Assembly (NCBI RefSeq): GCF_002210295.1
Contig: NZ_MWQH01000001.1
Location: forward strand, 496,001 to 560,000
Length of the DNA: 64,000 nucleotides
From: Fibrobacter sp. UWB5
GTDB lineage: Bacteria > Fibrobacterota > Fibrobacteria > Fibrobacterales > Fibrobacteraceae
Direction: 5' to 3'
Within the stretch, counting starts at the first letter, position 1. Every line of letters begins with the position of its first letter. Under the pieces are notes generated by a model. The model saw only the letters and a program-made list of their open reading frames with translations, was not told the origin of the DNA and did not search any database. The position numbers were made by a program, and so were the translations under genes. Positions 48,143-56,420 of this stretch are shown piece by piece.

Positions 48143-49141
48143 TTAAAACCTCAATATCGTTCCGCCCCAGCTTAAACCCACTCCAAAACCTGCAATCATG
48201 ACCTTCATTCCGGTTTTAATTGTTCCATCATTTAGGCTGTTCTTGAGACCAATCAATATTGTTGAAGAAACAGTGTTGCCTGTGTTTTCAAGGTTGATGT
48301 AGAATTTGTCTTTAGGAAGGCCGCACACCTTGCGTATAGTGCTCAACATAAACTTGTTTGCCTGGTGAAAAACAAAATAATCAACTACGTCTTGGTCCAA
48401 TTTGTTTCGATACAGTACATTCTGCATCATTGGTGGAACTATATCTAAAGTAAAATTGAATACATCTGAGCCGTTCATGTAGAGATAATCATCTCTACGA
48501 ACATGACCTTCCTCGTCAACGGATTCTTTGCCGTTGGGTTTTGGTTCGCGAGCTGCACCTGTTTTCAAAATCAGACTTTCTGCGCCACCGCCATCTGTGC
48601 CCAAGTCAAATTCACCAATTTCTGCAAAACCTTCTGTTGAAATCAAGCATGCTGCGGCGCCGTCGCCGAAAATGGAACGGTTGCTTTTGTCTTGTGGATG
48701 CAGATATTTTGTGTATGTTTCCGCAGTCAGTAACAATATATTCTTCGCAATATTTGCAGCAACTAGTCCCTTGGCAATTGCTATGCCATAAATGCAGCCC
48801 GAACAACCAAGATTGTAATCGAATGCTCCAGCCGTTTTAGGAATTCCCAGTTTATGCTGGAGTATGCATGCTGTTGAAGGTAGTGCGTAATCTGAACTTT
48901 GCGTACACAACAACACAAAATCGATAGACTTCGGATCTATGGAATATTCTTCGAATAGCTTGCGGGCAGCCTTTTCGGCTAGATCACCAGCAGTTTCGCT
49001 ATTACTTGACAAATGTCGTGAGTTCACACCGACCTTCGCGGCGACCTTTTCGACGCTCCATTCGGGAAATTCCTTGACAAGTTCCTCGTTCGTAAGAACG
49101 TGTTCTGGGAGATAATACGATATCGCTTTAATAAACGCCAT
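48143..49141 (-). CDS. Ketoacyl-ACP synthase III, copy 2
   Basis: 332 aa. FabH-like thiolase fold with an intact triad: Cys113 (NLGCSGCIYG), His259 (VFHQANKFM), Asn289 (NTGNTVSS). Such enzymes condense an acyl-CoA with malonyl-ACP, or transfer acyl groups from ACP to other acceptors. About half identical by eye to the neighbour at 49141-50148, with which it shares one base at the junction. Both are in a polysaccharide locus beside an ACP and an SDR, so they likely make an acyl decoration. Two paralogues may form a heterodimer or do two successive steps. Confidence 0.92.
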   Translation of the reverse strand: MAFIKAISYYLPEHVLTNEELVKEFPEWSVEKVAAKVGVNSRHLSSNSETAGDLAEKAARKLFEEYSIDPKSIDFVLLCTQSSDYALPSTACILQHKLGIPKTAGAFDYNLGCSGCIYGIAIAKGLVAANIAKNILLLTAETYTKYLHPQDKSNRSIFGDGAAACLISTEGFAEIGEFDLGTDGGGAESLILKTGAAREPKPNGKESVDEEGHVRRDDYLYMNGSDVFNFTLDIVPPMMQNVLYRNKLDQDVVDYFVFHQANKFMLSTIRKVCGLPKDKFYINLENTGNTVSSTILIGLKNSLNDGTIKTGMKVMIAGFGVGLSWGGTILRF

Positions 49142-50148
49142 TATTCATCCACGCCAAAATAAAGTATTGTTCCTGCCCAGGAAAGACCAACTCCAAATCC
49201 AGCAAGCATGACTTTTGCGTTATTCTTAATAAGTCCTTGCTTTAAACATTCTTTTAAAGCTATTGGCACTGTCGATGATGTCGTGTTCCCGGTGCTTTCA
49301 ATGTTGACGTAGAACCGGTCTTTTTCCAAACCGCAAACTTTTCTTATCGTGTTCAGCATATATTTGTTTGCTTGATGGAATACAAAATAGTCAACATCGC
49401 TTTGCTGCAAGGAATTCCTTTCTAGAGTTTCCTTGATGAGCGTCGGCAGCCTTTCTACAGTAAAGCCGAAAACGGAGGCCCCATCCATATAGAAGAAATC
49501 GTCTCTCCGCGTATTTCCTTCGGAATCGACCATTTCTTGGCCTGTTAATTCAAGTTGGCGGGCGGCACGATTTTTTACGATTAGCATGTCGCCACCGGAA
49601 CCATCCGTTCCTTTGACCAAGGAGCCGATCTTAGCAAGCCCCGATTTGGAGATTACACTAGCTGTTGCCGCTTCCCCGAATAAGATCCTGTTGTTATCCT
49701 GAGGATGCATAAATCTTGTTATTGTATCTCCCGTCAACAGCAAGATGTTCTTTGCGAGTCCGCTTTCCACAAAGCTATTGGCTATTCCGAGACCATATAC
49801 ATAACCAGAACAGCCTAAGTCAAAGTCGAAGGCTCCAGCCGTGTTGGGTATGCCTAGTCTTGATTGAATGGAACATGCGGTAGGTGGTAAAAAATGGTCC
49901 GGAGTCTGTGTTGCAAAGATTACGAAATCTATTTCTTCGGGAGAAATTCCGTATTCAACGAACAGTGCCTTTGCTGCCTCAACTGCCATGTCCCCTGCAG
50001 TTACGGATGGAGCCGCGATATGTCGAATGTTGACACCGACACTTTTCGCAATTTTGGAAACTTCACAGTTGATTAGCTCTTTTTGCAAATCATCATTTGA
50101 AAGTTCTTTGGGTGGCAGGTAATAAGACAAAGCCCTTAAAAAAGCCAT
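49141..50148 (-). CDS. Ketoacyl-ACP synthase III, copy 1
   Basis: 335 aa with triad Cys113 (DLGCSGYVYG), His258 (VFHQANKYM) and Asn288 (STGNTTSS), so it should be active. GAGATGA precedes the start, 11 nt after the SDR stop. Same start (MAFLRALSYYLPP versus MAFIKAISYYLPE) and size as the downstream paralogue; a tandem duplication. Unlike housekeeping FabH it has no fabD/fabG-type housekeeping neighbours. Substrate not deducible from sequence. Confidence 0.92.
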   Translation of the reverse strand: MAFLRALSYYLPPKELSNDDLQKELINCEVSKIAKSVGVNIRHIAAPSVTAGDMAVEAAKALFVEYGISPEEIDFVIFATQTPDHFLPPTACSIQSRLGIPNTAGAFDFDLGCSGYVYGLGIANSFVESGLAKNILLLTGDTITRFMHPQDNNRILFGEAATASVISKSGLAKIGSLVKGTDGSGGDMLIVKNRAARQLELTGQEMVDSEGNTRRDDFFYMDGASVFGFTVERLPTLIKETLERNSLQQSDVDYFVFHQANKYMLNTIRKVCGLEKDRFYVNIESTGNTTSSTVPIALKECLKQGLIKNNAKVMLAGFGVGLSWAGTILYFGVDE

Positions 50149-50159
50149 TGTTCATCTCC

Positions 50160-50912
50160 TTATACAAGAACGCCTTCTCCACCGCCGGAGATATTGATGC
50201 TTTCTCCCGTCATCCAGGAGGATGCTGCGCTTAACAGGTAAATAACCAAATTTGCGATGTCTTCAACTCTGCCAAAACGTTTCAATGGATATTTTTGTTC
50301 TGCTTCACGCAGAGTATCTTCGTCAAGAACTTTCGTGATAAGTTCTGTCCACACCATGCCGGGGCAAATGCAGTTTACCCGAATAAGTCTAGGCGCTAAT
50401 TCAAGAGCGAGGCATTTCGCATACGAAATAAGGGCACCCTTAGATGCGCTATAGATGGCATTGCCCATAGAGGGGGATTCTGCGGCTCTAGAGGCTATGA
50501 ATACGATGGACGCTCCCTTATTTATTTTTTTTGAAGATAGCAGGGAGGCTTGCAATAACATTGGAGCGTTCATATTTGTACGCATTACAAAATCTATATC
50601 AGATTGCGTGATGTTTTTACAAGGGACCCTGTTTGCAACACCAGCACAATGAACAACGCCGTCTAAAGAAGGCATTGCATTTACCAATCCATTTAAAGAG
50701 GATGAATCCAGAATATCTGCAGGTGCGACAATGTGATTGCCGCTAGGCATTTCCTGAAATGTTTCTTGCAGCCGTTCTACATTCCTGCCATTCAAGACGA
50801 TGGATGCGCCCATTCTAGCGCAGGCGATAGCAACTGCTTTGCCTATACCGGATGAAGCTCCTGTAACAAGAATGTTTTTATTCTCTAATGAAAATGGATT
50901 GAAACTGTTCAT
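50160..50912 (-). CDS. Short-chain dehydrogenase/reductase (FabG-like)
   Basis: 250 aa. TGASSGIGKAVA (NADP binding), CAGVANRVP in the place of NNAG, catalytic Ser in FIASRAAES (replaced region reads 'ASRAA', the Ser being shifted) and YSASKGA (Tyr, Lys). It lies between the ACP and the ketoacyl-ACP synthases, with 3 nt to the ACP gene, so it probably reduces the 3-ketoacyl-ACP that they make, giving a 3-hydroxyacyl group. Confidence 0.9.
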   Translation of the reverse strand: MNSFNPFSLENKNILVTGASSGIGKAVAIACARMGASIVLNGRNVERLQETFQEMPSGNHIVAPADILDSSSLNGLVNAMPSLDGVVHCAGVANRVPCKNITQSDIDFVMRTNMNAPMLLQASLLSSKKINKGASIVFIASRAAESPSMGNAIYSASKGALISYAKCLALELAPRLIRVNCICPGMVWTELITKVLDEDTLREAEQKYPLKRFGRVEDIANLVIYLLSAASSWMTGESINISGGGEGVLV

Positions 50913-50915
50913 TGC

Positions 50916-51143
50916 TTATTTGGACTCCACTAAAGCCTTGAGCTCTGCAACAGTTTCGCATGAGCGAATTTCTTTGCCCGTAATCGTTTTCCCATATTTC
51001 GTTTTTGCCATAGCGATAACGGACATGTTTATCAATGATCCCCATTCGTCCAAATCCTGGAAAATGGTGTCGGCGGTAATTTCCGATGCGTCCGTATCGT
51101 CAAACACATCTGCAAAATTTTTGATAAATTCATCAAGATTCAT
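50916..51143 (-). CDS. Acyl carrier protein of the glycan locus
   Basis: 75 aa from ATG at 51143 (ACAGGAG upstream; a longer start at 51173 overlaps the previous gene and adds basic residues). Acidic helical protein with the attachment Ser36 in DEWGSLINM, a variant of the usual DSL motif, typical of specialised ACPs in secondary pathways. Followed by SDR and two KAS III genes at very short spacings, so a dedicated carrier. Confidence 0.88.
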   Translation of the reverse strand: MNLDEFIKNFADVFDDTDASEITADTIFQDLDEWGSLINMSVIAMAKTKYGKTITGKEIRSCETVAELKALVESK

Positions 51144-51160
51144 TTTTTTTCTCCTGTTGT

Positions 51161-52981
51161 TTAGTATTTCCAATAAACATCTTCGTCTACGACCTGCGCT
51201 GGGTTCCCGGCTACCATCGTGAATGCCGGAACTGCAGATGCGACAAGGGCTTTTGCTCCAATGATGGCTCCATCGCCAATCTTTGCTCCTGCAATTATGG
51301 TGCAGCCCTCACACAGCCAAGCGTGTTGCCCGATATGCACTGGCCTGGTATTTTTATAACCGCGGCGGGCGATGTAGTGATTGCCGTTGTTGTCGCGGAT
51401 TGTAACTGCACGACCAATCATAACACCTCGTCCGAAATGAATGTGCTCGCCGCAAATAATCGTGCTGTTGATATTGGTCCCGCCAATTCCTTCCACATGG
51501 AATAACGCATTCTTGAAAATTTCTAAATCGCTACCGTAAAAAAGTACCCAGTCGTCGTCAACCTGCCAAGTTGCACCATCTTCTATCAAGACTCTTGTTT
51601 CCAACTTGGAATTTGCAAATTTTTTCTCGCCGATTTTCAGTATGCCGTTGACCTTTAGGCATGACTTGGGGTGAAGCTCTAGGACAACATGCTTGGATAT
51701 TAGCACATAATGCTTTAAGGATATTGTTGTATGCACTCTTGAACAGAGCAGATTATAGTAGATGTTTTTCCACCAAGTAGAAAGACTAAAGCCGGAGACT
51801 CTTATAACCGCTTTAACAAAGCCAAGGATGTTTTTCAGCTTCCTTTTTGACGAAATGGGGCTGTCAATAGGTCTTGATATATACTTCTTTGCAACAGCTC
51901 CGAACGAGGAACTGTCTAAATCCTTGTAGAATTGTTCCCTGTCAACGAGTGGAGGGTTTAATGGTTTCACTAGGGCTGGGTTTTTGGCGAGAACGGATTT
52001 GAATGGAATAATCTGTTCGTTTATGCTTGCCTTGATGGATTCGAAGTATTTCATCCCCTTTTGGGAATTGACCATTACCAGGGATGTTCCCATATCCCCA
52101 TCTAAGTCTTTACCAACGATTTTTTCCGCACCCCAGAGATCGGCCAGTGTTATATCAGAAATTCTGGGAAAATCCTTGAACTTGCAGTCATAACATGACG
52201 GCCTTGAATAGACTCCCGTATTCAGGTATCCGACTGTGAAATAGTTAATATCCCTTGTGTCATAAAGGGTTTGTCCATTCGCAAATCGAATCTTTGATGT
52301 CAATTGCCGCCAACCAAGCTCCTTGTTTTTGGCTTTATAATAAACAACCTTTGAACCAAATCTATCTTCTAGATAATCAAGATATTTTCTAAATACCTTC
52401 GGAGAATTTGTGCCTCGGCAAATAAAATCAACAATAATCAGGTTTTCGTAGTCTTTCTTTAGGAAAGCTCGCAGAGCAGCCATTTGACAGGGCGAACCAC
52501 AAACAAGGACCCTTTCTCCTGCTTTGACTAAATCACGAACAGCTATGTAAAGCCCTTCCGTATCGCTCTGAAGATATTTTGAACTCCTTAGGGTGGACAA
52601 ATCCTTTTTGTTGTTGGAGATGAAGAACTTTACGCCATAGTCTTCTGTAAAAATGGCTCCACCAACATAGCCTCCTGCTTTGTAGGTTGCTTCTGCCAAA
52701 GCGGAAAAAAGACCGCCGGAGGTGGAATCAAATCGGATTTCGATATTCTTGTGGATGGCTGCATGGCATTCTGATTGCGGCAAATCGTTTTTTTTGAGAG
52801 AATCAATGTTGATAATTGGACAAACTTTCTCACATAATTTACAGTCAATGCACAAATTTTGGTCCACTTCGGGGTACCAAAATCCCTCTATATCAGTCTT
52901 GAACGATATCGCTTTCTTGGGACAAACATCCCCGCAGGCTTTACAGCCGCAACATTGTTCTTTGGAAGAAAGATTAATCAT
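51161..52981 (-). CDS. FrhB-type iron-sulfur protein fused to a hexapeptide-repeat acetyltransferase
   Basis: 606 aa, two proteins in one. Residues 1-56 hold two [4Fe-4S] ferredoxin motifs (C10/C11, C13, C16, C20 and C44, C47, C50, C54). Residues about 70-370 match the coenzyme F420 hydrogenase/dehydrogenase beta-subunit family seen in polysaccharide loci (STSGGLFSALAEA, CGSPCQMAALRAFL, DFICRGTNSP, ITLADLWGAE). Residues about 420-606 form a left-handed beta-helix acyltransferase (IHFGRGVMIGRAVTIRD, CEGCTIIAGAKIGDGAIIGA, VPAFTMVAGNPAQV) of the WcaF/O-acetyltransferase type. The parts usually occur as separate genes. First gene of the - strand block. The FrhB part has no known reaction here. 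Confidence 0.9.
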   Translation of the reverse strand: MINLSSKEQCCGCKACGDVCPKKAISFKTDIEGFWYPEVDQNLCIDCKLCEKVCPIINIDSLKKNDLPQSECHAAIHKNIEIRFDSTSGGLFSALAEATYKAGGYVGGAIFTEDYGVKFFISNNKKDLSTLRSSKYLQSDTEGLYIAVRDLVKAGERVLVCGSPCQMAALRAFLKKDYENLIIVDFICRGTNSPKVFRKYLDYLEDRFGSKVVYYKAKNKELGWRQLTSKIRFANGQTLYDTRDINYFTVGYLNTGVYSRPSCYDCKFKDFPRISDITLADLWGAEKIVGKDLDGDMGTSLVMVNSQKGMKYFESIKASINEQIIPFKSVLAKNPALVKPLNPPLVDREQFYKDLDSSSFGAVAKKYISRPIDSPISSKRKLKNILGFVKAVIRVSGFSLSTWWKNIYYNLLCSRVHTTISLKHYVLISKHVVLELHPKSCLKVNGILKIGEKKFANSKLETRVLIEDGATWQVDDDWVLFYGSDLEIFKNALFHVEGIGGTNINSTIICGEHIHFGRGVMIGRAVTIRDNNGNHYIARRGYKNTRPVHIGQHAWLCEGCTIIAGAKIGDGAIIGAKALVASAVPAFTMVAGNPAQVVDEDVYWKY

Positions 52982-53258
52982 ATTAATTCTCTAGAGCGAT
53001 TTCCAACCAATTAAATGAAAATATACATTTTTCTTTAAGTTTTTCTAATCTGCGTAGGTTCAAGAGAATCTTAAAATGGGACTTTTTACGGCATTGGTTG
53101 TAGAGATTCCTGTTTTTTCAAGGGAATACTGAAGAAGGCTTTTCTATGAAAAGAACCTGTTACAACATGTGATATGTTGCTGCGGGTACTTAACCACGCG
53201 GGTTGGTGTGATGCCTGATGTTCCTATCTTGAAATTATCCTTTGACCGAAATTTGTAT

Positions 53259-54530
53259 TTATAGCTGATTGATTAAACTGTCTAATTCCGTTATACGATT
53301 TAGAATAGTGCTTTTTAACATGTTGATGGATGTGTAGAAATCTTCTTTTTCATCTCCACAAGCATCTGCTGATATGTCAATAGGCCATTTTTTAAGGTTG
53401 GCTTCATTTGACTTGTATATGAGTGCTGCAATTGAGTCTATAAAATTAGTTGTTCCTATGAAAAAGTTTTTGCGAGTGTTCCATTCGTTTTTTACGATGT
53501 CCAAAAAATAATCTTGTTTTTTTAGAGCGTCTATCCACATTCGATGTGTATTTCGTAGTCCCTTTTTTGTAGGGGTAAATGTTTGCCAATCAAAATCCCA
53601 TATTGGTCCGAAATTTAAAACAGTATCTTTGTGGACAAAAATGCTTTTAGGATGATGCATTTCGTCATTTTGTGCAATTTCATATATAATCCAATAAGAG
53701 GCGAGACTCTGAAGATTTAAGTATTGTTGAATGTCTAAAGAATTGCACTTCCCGTATAAAATACATTCTATAGTGTCTATATAATCTTGAATGTAATTGA
53801 ATTGTTCCTCGGATAATTCCTTGGGATATTTAATATTTGCAGGCAGATTTTTGAAGGAAGTTCTGAACTTGTTGTCTTCGTCATAGTGAGTATCGAATTC
53901 AATTAGAAAACCGTTTTCATCTAATTCTAACCGATTCTTTTTGACTTCTACTTTCTCACAAATGTAATAGTTGCCTATGTATTTTCTGTTAAAAAAAACA
54001 TCAACGAATCTTCCGCTAGGAGTCCATTTAAGAGATGTCCTACGTGCGATTTCAAACGCCACGGCATTCCTTATTAAAGTCCTGTCTCTATAGTTAGCTA
54101 GCATAACCCATTTCTTCGCTTTGGGCATTCCAAGAAATGCTTGCTTCTCATTGAATTTTATTGCATAGGGTTTTTTGGGATAACTCCATGTTGTATTCCC
54201 CCTCCCTCTTATAGTCAGCTCCATCACTTCGCTTTCGGGGGCGTCCGCGCCCCATACTTGCAGCTTGGCGGGGATCTCTGTTTCGCGGTCCTTGATTTCT
54301 CGATGGTTCTCTGTTTCGATGACGATTCTGGGAATGCCTGCGTAGGGGTATTCCGAGTCGTCAATGGGGAGGTAGTTTAGTTCTGTGAAGAGAGGGGTGG
54401 CGTCTTCTTCTACATCCCAAAAGGCGACGATTTCGTTATCTATTCTTTCGCTATTACTACATCCAAACCCCAGGCAACAGATGACGATGCCTAGGAGCAG
54501 GGGGAGTGGTTTGGCGAAATGATAACGCAT
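53259..54530 (-). CDS. CotH-family lipoprotein (mosaic composition)
   Basis: 423 aa. Signal with lipobox-like LGFGC (Cys24). CotH kinase-like segments: TIRGRGNTTWSYPKKPYAIKF, YIGNYYICEKVEV, GFLIEFD, FGPIWDFDW. Spore CotH is an atypical protein kinase; homologues in anaerobic fibre degraders are found in surface or cellulosome-associated proteins. The first ~350 bp (54180-54530) have the higher GC of the flanking chromosome and the rest is AT-rich like the glycan island, so the gene looks recombined. TATATTTG lies 5 nt before the ATG. The 277-nt spacer to the next gene (52982-53258) holds nothing I recognise. Confidence 0.87.
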   Translation of the reverse strand: MRYHFAKPLPLLLGIVICCLGFGCSNSERIDNEIVAFWDVEEDATPLFTELNYLPIDDSEYPYAGIPRIVIETENHREIKDRETEIPAKLQVWGADAPESEVMELTIRGRGNTTWSYPKKPYAIKFNEKQAFLGMPKAKKWVMLANYRDRTLIRNAVAFEIARRTSLKWTPSGRFVDVFFNRKYIGNYYICEKVEVKKNRLELDENGFLIEFDTHYDEDNKFRTSFKNLPANIKYPKELSEEQFNYIQDYIDTIECILYGKCNSLDIQQYLNLQSLASYWIIYEIAQNDEMHHPKSIFVHKDTVLNFGPIWDFDWQTFTPTKKGLRNTHRMWIDALKKQDYFLDIVKNEWNTRKNFFIGTTNFIDSIAALIYKSNEANLKKWPIDISADACGDEKEDFYTSINMLKSTILNRITELDSLINQL

Positions 54531-54535
54531 CTTTA

Positions 54536-54543
54536 CAAATATA
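54536..54543 (-). promoter_or_regulatory. TAnnTTTG promoter element of cotH-like gene 1
   Basis: TATATTTG on the - strand, 5 nt before the ATG at 54530. Confidence 0.45.
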
Positions 54544-54545
54544 GA

Positions 54546-56306
54546 TTATTTGTAAATTGCTGTTAGCGTCAGGGCGTTCTTGGAAAATATTGTACGCGTG
54601 CTGTTGGTGTCTCCGTCGCTCCAGCCGCCCCATTTGTGGCCTTTTTGCGGCTTTGCGGTGAGTGTGACGGGGTAATTCTTGAAAAAGTCGATGGTGATTT
54701 CGCTTTCGTTCAGGGGGAGCCCGTGCACCAAAATGGTGCCGGGGCCGCTGGTGGCGAGCGTGACGGGTACCGTTTCTTCGAGGTCAAAGAAATCGCGGAG
54801 GTTGTCGGTGACGATGCCTGCACGCGTCCTTGCAAATTCCTTGATGATTTCCAGCTGTTCGTCCATGTGGGCTTTGTCGTGCGACCAGCGTTGTTGATCG
54901 CGCGGAATTTCTTGCTCGATTTCGGACATCATTTTGTCTATGCGTGCAAGGATTTTACTTTGTTCAAAATTTGTTTGCAGGAGTACTGCCAAGCGGTTGA
55001 TGAATGCGGCTTCGAACTCTTTGTTCTTGAGCAGGCATCGGATGAGGAAGGTGGCGATAGGCGCATTTTTATTGTAACCGACTTTCGCCTGCGAGGTCAT
55101 GTATTCAAAAATGTTGATGTCGTCGTAGGGGAGCGTGCCAAAGCCCGCGTCCATATCGTACAGAATCCATTTCCATTTGCTTTGCGGGTTTACAATGTTC
55201 CATCTTTTCAAGTTGTTGCCAGGCCAATCGAGATTGTTCGCAAAGATTTCTGTATGCAGGTAGTTCAAAAGGTTGTCGATATCGATGAGCGAATCGATAT
55301 GGGCGTAATTGCTGTCAATGTCTAGGCTGTGGCTCTTAAGCCATTGAATGAGTGCACTGTAACTGGTGGCAGAACCAGCCGTGGACTTGCCACTGCTTTT
55401 GAGCAAGTTGATGTTGTTCTTGCTGATTCCGTAATGCGTTTCGATGTAGGATTCGTTAGAACGTTCGCGCAAATCGTGGATGCCGAAATATTCCCCGTTG
55501 TAGTACACGGTTGCAAAACGCCCGCGTTGGTAATCGACGCCGAGCCCCTCGCTGAGTGAACTGGCGAGGCGGTCGCGAATGTAGTCGTTCGAAAAATTGT
55601 TGCCGTTGTTGCGCAAGATAAAGCTCTTGAATACAGTGAGCTCAGGAAATTCCGGAAACAGCGGGTAATGGAGCCTTTTGTCGTCGTATTTTTCGCGGAA
55701 GTTGATGGCGACAGATTTTTTGGGATTTATGCGGCTGTACTTGCCGAAAATTTTGAGACCGGCGTGCTTTGCGAAGGCGGGGTAGTTCTGGTCGCTTTCG
55801 ACGAGCTCCACGTATACGGGGATTTCTTTGTCGAGCCAGTAGTTGGCACCATCGTGCGGGACTTCTTCCTGGGCGTTGAGGCCGGTCATGTAGATTCCGC
55901 TGTCGGGGTCAAAGAGCGAGTTCGGATCCGCAGTGAGGAATACCGCCGCGATGGTCGGCTTTTCTTCGAAAATGTAGGTGCGGATGATTTCGGTTTTTGC
56001 CGTGTCAGAAAGATGGAGGCAGCGGATGGTTGTGGTGGAGTCGAATCGAAAAGTCGATGCGCGCTGGCTTTGGGCGTTTGGGATTTTGCCGCCGGCTTCG
56101 CAGTTCAAAGAATCGTTTTCGGGGAGCTCGACGGTGAATGCCTCCGTGAAAAAACCGGATTCCGGGAACTCGCTAAAGACTTGTTTGGCGACCGGTCGCC
56201 CTCCGTAATTTTGCCTTGTATTGTTGGCATAATCGCTGTTGCTGCAGGCGCAAAAAACGAGTCCAGCGAGCGTGCAGAATAGGGATGGGGTGGCGATGCG
56301 GGGCAT
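54546..56306 (-). CDS. CotH-family lipoprotein, larger paralogue with C-terminal repeat-like domain
   Basis: 586 aa. Lipobox region LVFCACSN. CotH segments: LKIFGKYSRINPKKSVAINFR, YFGIHDLRERSNE, KWILYDMDAGFGT. A chitobiase/C-terminal-type domain sits before the CotH part (FTVELP...STTIRCLHLSD), and the C-terminal ~60 residues (TVTLTAKPQKGHKWGGWSDGDTN-type) resemble the InlB B-repeat/'Listeria-Bacteroides' domain of surface proteins. It is separated from the other cotH-like gene by 15 nt. Entirely in higher-GC DNA. TATTTTTG lies 6 nt before the ATG. Confidence 0.87.
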   Translation of the reverse strand: MPRIATPSLFCTLAGLVFCACSNSDYANNTRQNYGGRPVAKQVFSEFPESGFFTEAFTVELPENDSLNCEAGGKIPNAQSQRASTFRFDSTTTIRCLHLSDTAKTEIIRTYIFEEKPTIAAVFLTADPNSLFDPDSGIYMTGLNAQEEVPHDGANYWLDKEIPVYVELVESDQNYPAFAKHAGLKIFGKYSRINPKKSVAINFREKYDDKRLHYPLFPEFPELTVFKSFILRNNGNNFSNDYIRDRLASSLSEGLGVDYQRGRFATVYYNGEYFGIHDLRERSNESYIETHYGISKNNINLLKSSGKSTAGSATSYSALIQWLKSHSLDIDSNYAHIDSLIDIDNLLNYLHTEIFANNLDWPGNNLKRWNIVNPQSKWKWILYDMDAGFGTLPYDDINIFEYMTSQAKVGYNKNAPIATFLIRCLLKNKEFEAAFINRLAVLLQTNFEQSKILARIDKMMSEIEQEIPRDQQRWSHDKAHMDEQLEIIKEFARTRAGIVTDNLRDFFDLEETVPVTLATSGPGTILVHGLPLNESEITIDFFKNYPVTLTAKPQKGHKWGGWSDGDTNSTRTIFSKNALTLTAIYK

Positions 56307-56312
56307 TTAGGG

Positions 56313-56320
56313 CAAAAATA
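56313..56320 (-). promoter_or_regulatory. TAnnTTTG promoter element of cotH-like gene 2
   Basis: TATTTTTG on the - strand, 6 nt before the ATG at 56306; the leader would be only a few bases. Confidence 0.45.
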
Positions 56321-56420
56321 GCAAAGTATTAAAATAATATGCTTTTTTTTGGCGTTTTTCCGCCTTTTTTGTTAAGATTCATTTATATTACGCTATGGAG
56401 TATTAGTGTAAGAGGATCCC

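Noticed and set aside
35380-54190. Integrated prophage or integrative element
   Set aside because: No integrase, transposase, tRNA-linked attachment repeat or structural phage gene is present; the island looks exchanged by homologous recombination.
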